Assembly (NCBI GenBank): GCA_027596035.1
Contig: JADGJA010000143.1
Coordinates: 1 to 37,599, forward strand
Length of the DNA stretch: 37,599 nucleotides
Direction of reading: 5' to 3'
From: Thoreauomyces humboldtii
Taxonomy: Eukaryota; Chytridiomycota; Chytridiomycetes; Spizellomycetales; Powellomycetaceae
Numbering within the stretch: the first letter of the stretch is position 1; the number at the start of each line of letters is the position of its first letter. A model generated the notes under the pieces. It had not been told where the DNA came from and searched no databases. It saw only the letters and a program-made list of their open reading frames with translations. The position numbers and the translations under genes were made by a program. Positions 1-10,884 of the stretch are shown one piece after another.

Positions 1-1454
1 GGATGCGGGTGGGTGATAGTGACGCGGGTTGTGTGCGAGGGGTGGGTGGTGAGTGTAGGTCGAGTGCGATGACGTCGAGTAAGTGTTGCGCGGCGCATCG
101 GGGTGAGCGAATGCAAAGGTCGAGCGGGTGATGTTGGCTCCCAGAATAGGGTGAGGGACCATGCGGAAGCCGGGGTGAGGTTGGTAAGCTTCCAGACTGG
201 CGGGAACGGCAGAGTGCGTGTTGAAGAAGCTTGAGTCCCCCGTAGGAAGAGAGGATGCCGTCGCCGATGGATGTGAGTTCGACACACCCGCTGCTGGGAG
301 AGAGGAGGATGTCGGTCGAACGCGACGGTAAGCATCTCCCATCGACGACTCCATGCGGGTCTCCCGAGTAGGCCGGATGGCGTCCTGAATGCCTGGTTTC
401 GACAGAAGCCGGTCCTGAACGGAAGATCGTACTGCTTGACGGGACTCATACGAAGCGTCTGGATCGTGGCTGTAGTCATGACGCGAGACAGATGATTCGG
501 TCCCTGTGCTCTCCCCGGTGGTCTGCCCGAACACGATTGAGCTGTGACTTCGTATGGCGGTCGCAGGGGGTGGATGAGGAGGTGACGGTGGGATTTGCAA
601 GCCTCTGAAAGCTTGTCGGGTGGTGGACTGGAATGCATCCTGTTTTTCCAGCGGGTGGCGGTCCATCACGACCAAATCGGCCGTGTGATGATTGGGAATT
701 TCGGCCGCCTTCCTTCGATACTCTCCTCCATGATCTACCCAGGACGTCTCCGCCATCGTACCCCACTGCCGTGGCTTTGCCGGATCCCCGAGCGGAATGT
801 TGCTTGCTCGATTACTAGCTCCGAACCCTGCCGCCTGGGACTTTGCGCTGCTGGCACTCACGTCCGGGCAAGGCTGGTTAGCGTACGCATCCTGATGAGT
901 GGTCAGATAACTCTTGAAGCAGGCATCATCGATGGGAAGATCATGTCGTGTCTGAAGGCCCACATGCGCTGACAAGGCTGCTGTCGGAGGTTTGAAGTGG
1001 TATCTTTGAGCCGGCGTCAGGGTTTTGTAGTCGACTTTGTCTCGTTCTCTCTGGGTGCCTGCGAGTGCCAGTCATCAGTACTGACTGACAGCCAGCCTGT
1101 TGTCGTAGAGTTCCGCTCACCCGCTTTGTCTCCTCGGTACACATAGCTTCCTTCCGAGACTGAGGTCCAGCGATCGGTTCCCACTCTTTCCAAGTCTCCG
1201 AAGGATATATGCTGAGCTTTCTTGTCCACAACATCAATCCCCAGAGGTTTTCCCGCTGGAGTTATTCCCTGCTGACGGGGGAGAGCTGGCCGCCCTTGGA
1301 AATGAGCTTGGACAGTGGTTGTGAACTGAGAGTCTGGGTTGCAATAAGTCCGGTCTCCGAGAACAATATCCGTGACTGCCGTTCGACGAGGTTCGTAAGA
1401 CTTCTCCCAGTCAGCGTGCCGACTTCCAGTCGGGAGTAGCATGGTCGTGGCCAT
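1..1454 (-). CDS. Axonemal microtubule-associated repeat protein, partial (SAXO/TEX45-like)
   Basis: This is a minus-strand gene running off the left edge. Exon 1 is 1454-1121 and exon 2 is 1058 to beyond position 1. The 62-nt intron (1120-1059) has GTGAGC and CAG ends, and the phase fits (GCG G|GC). Exon 2 is open for more than 1 kb. At least four degenerate repeats of about 25 to 30 residues share a core of hydrophobic-x-(F/L)-G-(D/Q), then a Thr/Ser-rich stretch ending in an aromatic: DIVLGD, HISFGD, NIPLGD and SIVFGQ, each followed by elements such as WTSVSEGSYV or MAETSWV. Repeats of this kind are known from SAXO and TEX45-type proteins on ciliary doublet microtubules. No transmembrane segment or signal peptide is visible. 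The start ATGGCC at 1454 was chosen because upstream frame reads as noise; a second ATG lies four codons in. The family assignment comes from pattern only, and the C-terminus is missing. Confidence 0.6.
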
Positions 1455-1713
1455 TGCGATGCGTTTGCCACCCGATGTTTTCGGAGGCAAATGTGCTCGG
1501 TCTGCTATATCACAAAGTTTTGGACGATGGGGACACTTTTCGGGGATGAGAGGTGTCGAAAACGTAAGCGGCGCTCTGTCCCAAGAGCCGGACACAACAT
1601 GAGAAGCGTAAAGGATTGTATGATAAAGACTGTACAAAGAGGGTTGGGGGGAGGGCCGGGAGCCAGGGCCACTGGGATGAAAGAGCATGCATCGTCTTCA
1701 GACGGACGGGGAA

Positions 1714-4700
1714 TTACCAAAAAGCACACCAGCCGATGTAACACTGAAAACGAAGCCAAAGAGATATCTCAGTAACAAACGTCAAACCCTCAGCACGCAC
1801 GAGCTTCGAGCATACCTGGCAAAGATTCTCCAGCGATGTTGCTTGCAGGATGAGCCTCTGAACCTGGTTCCGCACGTCAAGTGTCTGGTTTGGTCGGAAA
1901 TCGCGACCTGTCAGCTTGTTCGAGACACGGTTGATGACGGTTAACGCCCGCGTGTTCAGCGCTTCGGGTTTGTTGATCTGGTCGTCCTCTGAGGAAAAAG
2001 TTTGATTCAGAAAACCATCCGTTGCCGTTCGGCCGAGAGACCAGGGAAAGAAACAGCGATCCGGAGAACACTTCGTACCGTTAACGATGAGATCGTTCTC
2101 ATTCCTCTGCAGTTTCCGGCTGGCTGGGAAGTTTCTGGTCTGAGCGGGCTCGTCCAGGAGATCTGAGAACAAAATGGCAGATCAGCATAACAGAACTTTT
2201 CTTGTTGGAGTAAAACCCGGCACGGACCTGTTTCAATCTTGGGTTGCCGTGTTGGCTTGGCGTCGGCCGCTTTGGGACTGGCAGTTGACAGCAGCCTCCA
2301 GTTGATCAACGGATCGTACACGAAAGCCTCCAGAACGGCCATCAAGCTGTCCTTGTTATCACGGAGTACACCCATCACATTCTCGCATGTTATACGGAAG
2401 TTGCCCTCGATACCGCTGACCTGTTACATTGTCATCAGAAAAATGCGAATTGGCGGATGTGCACACGGTGAACAAACGAACCTCCATGGCATTGATAAGC
2501 ATGCGCGTAAGACGGAATGGAATCTTTTCAGGGAACTTCTCACGGTGCATAGCAACCTAGAAAACGTATTGTTGGCAAATTGCGTGCACATGGCATTTCA
2601 TGATAGTGTCTTGCACATACCTCGAAACAGTCTCCAAAGTCGATATGAATGACCTTGCCGGTAAAGCGATCCAGCATGAGGTTGGAAGGATGGCGGTCTC
2701 CAAGACCAAGAATGTAGCCGACCATGGACATGACTGCCAGGGACCGAGTATAATTGGTACGTCGGTCTAGCCAAACCTAAAAACAAAGCGACGTGATCAG
2801 ATTGTGGTGTAGCTCCCACATAGATTGAACAGCGAACAAACCTCTGAATTCTTGCTCTTCAGCCACAAGACCTTATACAAGTCCTGACCAGTCGTGTTTT
2901 CAAGCGCATACTCGAACACTTCCACCTTCTGGAGAAGTGTCAGGTTGTCGTAGTCGGGTGCCATTTGTAGCATCAGCCTATGTTCGATGTTCAAGAGAAT
3001 CTTTCGACTCTCTCTGTAATCCCGGATAAGAGTGTGAAGTGTATCGCAATGAGGAAGCCAGCCGATTAGTCCCGAGTTTGGAGAGAGGGGGATGACGGGG
3101 TAGCGCTGGATGCTAAGATGTCGCTTGAAGGTCTCGGCGTCTGTGGCCAGAAGGGTGTTGACAAGGCCGAAGAGCTGCATAACGCGCTCGTCCTGTCGGA
3201 GATCCTCGTGTCCCTTCAGCAGATACTGGTACTCCTTGCCATCGCTTCCCTTCATGGTCAACCGACGGGGACGCTGCTTCGAGGTCATGACCGTGAGAGT
3301 TGGGACGAAGGATCCGATCTTGACAATGGGAGTTCCGCTCATGTAGGTCCCTGGCACTGCGAGATCTAGATCCCTCGCTGCCATCAACTTTGGGGAGACG
3401 TACTGGAGCTCCAGTGTTGTAAGCTGCGGCAGCTGCTTGCTGATACGTCGGAAGACCAGATAGTAGAGGTCCCACGCTTGGTTGAGATCCTCGATGTTCT
3501 GGGTCCGTGTGTACCGTTTGCACCAGTCCAGAGCTTCCTGAAGGTCGCGGCCGAACGCCTGATTGAAGGAGATCTCTCGAAGTGTCTCCGGCCCGCGTTC
3601 GAGCATTTGGTGTAATGGCTCGAGGGTCGCATACATGCCTTCGAGGCTGTGATCGCCGAAATACAGGCGGGAAGCTTCTTCGAGACCTTCGTGCCACATT
3701 TCGTGCCAGAGAATAGCCACCCTGATGAGCTCCTGACTGACCAGGAGCGCCTGCTCGACAAGGATGGCACTGTGCTGTCGCATCCTGTCGATAATGGCGA
3801 GTGCCGCTTTCTTCCGCGAGCTACTCTGAGATTTGGAAGCGACGGTGAGCGAGTAAACCAAGGCCTGCGGGTGTTCTTTGCCGACGTCCGAGAGCAACTG
3901 ATGAATCAGTCGGCGTACGTGCGGACTCGGCGTATGGATTCGTGCAATGAGTTGTGGAATGACCTGGAGCCAGGTATCGATGCTAACGCTGTTGAATCCT
4001 TCGCCGATTGCGATATTCACATCTTGCTGGAAGCCATACTTGAACCACAGCGTCAGGAGACGCAGGGTATCTTGCAGCGAGTTGCCCTTCGACAAGGCGA
4101 TGGAGCGGAAAAAGCCCTGCACTGACGGTACGACGTGGGCAACCAGAATCTGCGGGGGGATAGTCTCGTGGACCTTCTCGTAATGAGAGATGACCTCGAA
4201 GTTTGCCAAAGCCCACGCATGCCAAGCCTTGTACCAGTCCTTGTCGCAATGCGTTGCGGCAAGGTAAGACCTCAATATTTCAGGGATAACAGTATCGTTG
4301 AGCTCTTCCTGCAATGCGCTTTGCCACTCGCCCAGCTTGAGGTAGCAGCGCGCAAGAAGTCGCACAGACTCAACCTTGCCACTGTCTCCGCCCTGGCCTT
4401 CCACCTGAGCATTGATGTCGTTAAGGCTTGTGATCCCGAGGCGCTCGACGATCGTTTTTGTGAACTCCTTCATTTGCGAGAACGAGTCCTCCTTCGTCCC
4501 GGATGCCCAGAGGTGCTTCAGACACGCGTAAACCACCCGTGGGGCGTCTCCGCGGATGGATAACATGCCCAGATCCTTCGTTTCAGGGTGGAGTAGGCCG
4601 GCCAGAGTTTTCTGAGAAAGACCCAACCTGCCGCTCTTTCGACAAAGGTTCGCGAATTTGATCCACATTTCCATGTCGTCCTTGGGGGATATGACCAAAG

Positions 4701-7700
4701 CGCGGACCTTCAAAATGCGCTGCCAGACTTCCACGTTGCGCTGACAGCCGCGCAGACGAGTGAGCCATGTGCGGCGAATGGCAACCTGGCGTTCGGGCTG
4801 GTCGTATAGCTGCTTGTAAATGATGATTTCCTCGAGCTCTGCAAGCATTTGAATGCGAACCACAACATTGTAAGCACGGCTATAGCTCTCGCCAACTAGC
4901 GCCATAAGCTCCGTATCGAGCAGATCTCTCGTTTTGTTGATGTACTGCGCAGCCTGAGGATACAGGTTACGATGAAGGGCCAGAATAGCCTTGAAGAATG
5001 CGCTGTCTGGAGATTCTTGTTTCATGACTGCGATGTACTCGTCCATGAGGTCCCACTGTCCTAGACCCCAGGAGGCAGCGGCGGCTAGAGGCGCAATTTT
5101 CACCTTGACATCGTGGTTCGCGTACGCCCAGCGTTCCTGGCCCAGCTGCGACAATGCCTCCCACTCGCCTAGGTTGTGAAGACAACGCATACGTCCAAGA
5201 GTTGCCTCTACCGAGGAGGGATCCTCGGCCTGCTTGCGCTCGTAAGCGGCGAGACCGTCGTCCCATCGGTGAAGTTTCTCGTACCAAGACTCCATGAGCT
5301 CCACGTCGTGGTTCTGCTGGGCGTAGGTAAGAATTCCTACTGCCGAATCAGGTTGCTGCAAGTGGTTGTTAATGCTGATCAAAGCTTCGATGGTATTGGT
5401 GAGGGGCTCGGAGATAAACTCCAGCTCCTTGTAGTGCAGGGCTTTGGCATACGCGTGGCACTTTGCTGCGTACAATCCTAGCGTTCGGATATCAATGGGC
5501 AAAGCCTTGTCATCGTGCTCCATGAACTCCGCCAAATTCAGAACGGTCTGCAAGATCTCAGGGGGAATGTTGGCCGAAACAAGCGCTGTCTCTAGTGACC
5601 GAACTAACTCGTCTTGGAACTGGTCGTAAAGTTCGCTCCAACATGAGACAAAGCCAGCATTGAACAGCTCGCGAGCCAGGGGATAGTAAACGCCAGCTAA
5701 ACTCGCGCACGCGCGAAGTGCATGAGAGGGTGATTCTTTGAGGAGTTCCACGCTGAAACGGCGAATCCATTCCACCCAATCGTCTTTTGTAGATCGTTGT
5801 GAGGTCTCCCAAGCTTTTTTAAGCTGCTGTTGGTTTACCGGGAGCTTTTTCGTGGCAGCTTCTGCCGGCGACTCGTCAGCTGGCGTCTCGCTGAAACGTT
5901 GCTCTCCGTCACTGCCAATCTCTTGCGGCAGGGGCTCGTTTTTCAACAGCTTCGACACGAGCAAGTCGTACTTCGGGTGCTGAATGTGGTGCTTCACCAA
6001 GGTCTTGTTGATCATCGGAATGAAAATAGCAAAATCGGACCCCAGCTGGTAGATAAGAGCACAAAGAGTATCCATGGCGACAGGCCTCAGCTCCGGTTGC
6101 GCCGCCAGCACGCGCACCAGTGGGTGTATAATCCGCGATGCCTGATCCGAGAAACTGATCTTCTTGCAAAGCTGACCGATGGTTTGAGTAGCATGTTTAC
6201 GCAGGTGAAGCGGGACGTCAGCTCGCTCGAATAGCTTGACAATCACTGGGACTACGAGGTGGAGGTACTCTTCGAGGTTGGAGCCAAAAGTTATCATGGC
6301 ATGCAGCACCTTTTGAGTAGGTTGTCGTCGCTCGCTGGTATCCGCTTCGAAGATTTGCAACATCTGAGGTAGTAGCGTAGGTAGGTAAACCTTGAACTCC
6401 CCGTCCAATGCAACCGCGATTGCTTCAACCAGCGACAAGATCGTGATCTGGATGTTCGACGTAGGGCTCCAATATTCTTGAATGAGGGAGAGCAGGTCCG
6501 TCAGATAACTCCTGATATGCTGCTTGACAATTGACACCAGAAGCCCAAGCTGTTGGAAATGAAATTCCAACATGCCAATTGGACACGTGCGCATCATACT
6601 GAGGAAGGGTGGCATGATCTGAAACGTTTTTTTTCTAGCAAAAGCAAAGGAAAATGATCACTTGCAATCAGAACGTACCTGAGGCAAGAACGGCACACAT
6701 TTGAGGCCAAGAGTTTTGAAAATATACATGACAGCCTGAACCACTGCCGTGTGATGGATGCTCAAGGAAGGGTCACGCAGAATCTTCATCAACGCGCTGC
6801 TGGCCACTGTCGGATAGTAATCCTCAGAGGACGGACTCATGCTGAGCGGCATGGTTGAGAGCTCCACGCTTGGTCCAGCAACGACCGTTTCTGGGTCTCT
6901 AGAAGCAATCTGGGCGTCGAGAGAGTAAGCTCCGGAGTCAAATACTTCAAACCCAAAAATCGCGTCTCACCTTGTGCTTGTAAGGATCCAACGCTCCGAG
7001 TATACCCATGACTTTTACAGTCTCTCGCCGTATACCGGAGGTTGTCTCTGTCTTGAGGATGTCGATAAGGATCCCCAGGAGAGTGGGATACTTGAGATAC
7101 GGTTCAATGACCCATCCCGTGTTACTGGAAAGCTGCCCAAGAGTGTGAAGGGCCGCTTCCCGTTTCGTGGAACTACTTTGGTCCTGAAGTGTATCCATAA
7201 TGATGGGCATCAAATCATCCAGGAACGGCAGAAGCCCTTCACCCCCGACTTGACCAAGCTCGCCGATCGCGGCGAGGACCCGCGATGCAACACCTGAACT
7301 CGTGTCCTTTGCTTTTGGCAGTAAAACTTTCAAGATTGGTTCGACGTAAGGCTTGATGAGGCGTTGAGCGGCTGAAATCAAGTGACTGAGTAATCTCGCG
7401 CTCTCTTCGCGCTGTCGGCTGTGGAGGTGACCGTTAATCGAGCGAAACAAGGATCTGTGTAGCTACATGTAACTTACCTGACGCCAGAGTACTCCAATTC
7501 CGTCAAGAGCTGGATGAGAGTTTTCCGTAGAGAAGGTAAAACGTAAGCTGGATTATGCACCGTCAGCCTGCCAATGATGGTGATGGCCAGCTCCCGGATA
7601 GCGAAAATCTCGTCATTCAAAGCAATGAAAAGTGTTCGAATGTGTTCAGCTTGCGCAAGGTGAAAATCGAATCTTTCGTCCAACGAAGAAAGAACCGTTT

Positions 7701-10104
7701 GCCGGATAATTGCATCCGGATCCGTGATCCCGACGGTAAGCAGCTTTTCCAAAACATCGCCAACAATCTGAATCGCGTGGTTACTGGTCTACATACAACT
7801 TTAAGTTTAGCAGGGATGCAGTAGGAGTGAGCAAGTGGATGTACATATACCTGATAGCAAACGGGATCACGCGCGAGCAGCTGACAACAGGTCAAAGCGG
7901 CAGCCTTTCGGACCTCCGATATGTCGTCTTCCAAATATGAAACGGCGCACTCACGAATGAGCTCGTGCAGCATATATCCTACAAGCAGCTGAGTCAGATC
8001 ATATGCATGTCAGCTTTAGTACGGAGAAAAACTTGTCTCACCAGCAAAGTCGAAACTTCCGAGAGTAGTCAACGCAAGGATCGTGGTATCAACATCGCGG
8101 GGATCAGCAGCTGCCTGAAATTCCCGAATGTTGGCGGTCATAGTAGCCTGTATTGCCCGTTGTGGGGATCCAGGATGTCGATAAGGCTGACCACACAAGA
8201 TCATCGAAAGCAGATTGAGGAGTTTCTCTAATGTAAGAGTCAGCGAAAAATCTTACATTCGCGCGCCGCCTTGTTTCTTTTTTACCTTGGATAGTCGGAA
8301 GAAGCGGGGGAATAAAAACCGAAAGATCAACAAGCGCTTGCCTCAATGGCTCCGAAAGACCGCTGTTGAACATCTGATCCAGAAGCTCATGCATGTATTT
8401 TGTCAATGCAGGACCTACGGCTTGCGCTAGCATACTGATGCATTGGAAAATGGGTGCCTCGGTCGCCAGCCGCCCGCGGCTGAAAAGGCATGGTTTGTAA
8501 GCAGCAGTACGAGCAACTAACGAAAGCAGAATGCTTACCCTTTGACACTCAAACCAGTCTTGATATTTTGAAGAGTGCCGTCGAGGTATGGACTGACGCT
8601 ACTGCCAACCGCGATAGCGACCTTACCAATGGCGATAAAGGCTTTGGGTACCGGTCAGTAGCAGTCTGGGAGCCAAAAAACCACTGATTGCAGATCCATA
8701 CCAGTCCCCCGGTCTCTCTCTTTCTTCAGTTGTGAAAGCAGATATGCCATGCATCCATTCATATATGCCGCAACGAAGTCGGTAGGGTCGAACTGGGCCA
8801 AGTTCGGGATCATCGAAATTACCGTGCGTCGAACGAGGCCATCTCGATGGTCCTTGTATTTAAGGACGGACTCGCACAAGCCCTTGTATTGCTCTTGCGG
8901 GTACTGAAAGCCAGGTCTTTGGATCTGCCACTTTCTAAAGCACCACGGGTCGAAGACTGACTTACCATTCCCTTGTGACTAATGAGCTCGCGAAGTGTCA
9001 GGAGGGACCCGTGGATCGCATCCGAGCTTCCCGTCTTGAATCCCCGCTGCGTCTCCTCCAAGATTTTGGAATACCACTGCTTCCGTTGGCGATTTTCGCG
9101 AACAAGAACTAGCGCCAATGTGGCATTAAGGGCCTCGGCGGCCCCTTCCCGGATGACAATCTACTTAATGTCGTCAGAACTCCCATGTGTGCAGTGTCAA
9201 AGGCTTGCCTTACCCTGGTATCTCTAAGAGCCACCCAGATCAGGTCCAAGATCTGACCAACAAACGCGTAGATCAGCGTAGGTGCGCTGATCGCCAGCTC
9301 TCTCAGAACTAGAACCGCGGCATAGCGTCTTGCTTCGTTCCTGTCTCCTACAAAAGGATTCGGTTCATATGGAAACGCCGATCGCACGCTGTCAGACTAG
9401 CCTCGGTCCTTCTAGATTTTACCTTGGAGCCACTCGAGAGCACGTTTTACTTCGAACTCGACAAATTCCGCTGTTAGAGTGCCTCCGGCCAAGGCGAGGT
9501 GACCTACATGCGTGGAAATGTTTAGTAAGCTGCCTTCGTATACCTCGACTCACGCAGCCTACCTAACGCCTTGGACGCCAAGACTGTGATTTGTGGGTCG
9601 CTCCCTGGGAGGACTATACGAAGATAGTTCGCGAACCGTGTGGTCTTTGTGGTGTTTTCCTCTCCATCAAAATCCACGAGCTTGTCTACATCCGCGTCGC
9701 GTTAGCGCCACAAACCGCACCCTCCAAGCCGTCCCTAGCGCGTACCGATGGCCAGGATGCCACCAATCTTGTCATTGTTGTCGTTGCTGTGAATCAACTC
9801 AAAGATCCTTCGGTTGACGTCGTTTACGAACTTTGTGAATGCTTCCCCCGACACCTCCCGCGACACGGCCGTAAACTGAAGTTCAACCACATAAGACTTC
9901 GCTGCTTCGATACGACCTGAGTCTGAAGAAGGCTTACATGATCTCGCAAATCGATGGCGGCTCGTAGTCGTACATCGTCAGAGCTTTAAAGTTCCAGTCA
10001 ATAAAACGCCAAAATCAAATACAATGAATTTGAAGGCAAGGCTACCGAGATCGCAAGTCGGCGAGAATGCGGCAGAGCGGCTCGGCTGAGAGCGAAGTAG
10101 CCAT
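1714..10104 (-). CDS. TOR1: Serine/threonine kinase TOR (target of rapamycin)
   Basis: This PI3K-related kinase is the catalytic core of the TORC growth-control complexes. I infer 22 exons: 10104-10046, 9983-9938, 9875-9746, 9685-9563, 9503-9423, 9347-9214, 9160-8966, 8903-8702, 8641-8539, 8479-8286, 8227-8042, 7978-7851, 7788-7478, 7418-6971, 6909-6679, 6618-2842, 2776-2621, 2556-2482, 2420-2228, 2162-2079, 1988-1816 and 1743-1714. All phases fit, giving about 2352 residues, normal for the family. Order: HEAT repeats, FAT domain, FRB (about 1820-1920; [22 protein letters not shown]), kinase domain ([14 protein letters not shown]; catalytic loop GDRHPSN near 2143; DFG near 2162) and the C-terminal FATC ending YIGWCAFW. 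The ATG at 10104 (MATSLSAEP) directly precedes the first HEAT helix; the frame is closed further upstream and has no earlier ATG. Two 3' introns lack stops, so their removal is inferred from family alignment. Confidence 0.96.
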
Positions 10105-10884
10105 GTTTTCCCGAAAAGGTAGCGGCCGGGAATGCGGTGTGCTCTGAGTTGAAGAGTCGTTTATGTATTGGACCGGGATAGGAGTGCTGGCATTTCGAAA
10201 ATGCCCCAGAGGTTTTGACCGACGACGAGGACGTGACAAGGTGTTCAGGATGATGGGGATGGCTGTGCTGTCTAATCCCAGCGGAAAGTTGGCTCAGAGT
10301 TGGCTCGCCCATGATGATGCTCTTTTGCCCCACTGCTGATCGCCCACGCCGAGACTCTGAAACGCAAAAGACAGAGATAAGACCAAAGGCTACAGTACTT
10401 GTACAGTAGGTGTGGCTGTGGCCGACGAAGGGCATAGATTGTGTACCAGGGTCTGTTGCGGCGGTCAGCATGCGGCCACACTTTCAGCTGGGGATACTCA
10501 AAGCATCCTGACAGAGGCGACTTCTGGGAAAGAAAGTCCCCATTGTTCACATGGGCCAATGTTCAATGGAATCACGGATGGTGCCTGAGTAAGCCCATAG
10601 AGTGTGACCCCCTTGCAATCACTATCTGTTATATCGAGACCGCCGAATTGCATGCCGTTAGCTATATCACTGCTCGATTGGCTTCCCTGATGTCCGAGAA
10701 GTTGGACGTGTTCGAGGACGGAATGACGCTGTCGACTTTTCTTTTTGCCGTTCGCGTTTTCATCTTTTTGGGTCGCGTCCTTTCCGTGCTTCTGTTACAT
10801 GTCCTGTGTGAATTGTGAGGGTGCCATTCGGTCTCAACTCAACGACACTTTCTTGAGCGACAGACAGATATCTTATCCTATGCG
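10105..10884. promoter_or_regulatory. Divergent intergenic region between TOR and URB1
   Basis: These 780 bases separate the two start codons and must hold both promoters and 5' UTRs. Open frames here (for example plus 10441-10818 and minus 9998-10471) show no family pattern and I do not call them genes. I see no convincing TATA box and no tRNA or repeat. AT-rich patches lie near 10620-10670. Confidence 0.6.

Noticed and set aside
9998..10471. Longer TOR N-terminus or a separate 157-codon gene
   Set aside because: The TOR frame has an in-frame TGA before any earlier ATG, and the other frame shows no similarity to TOR.
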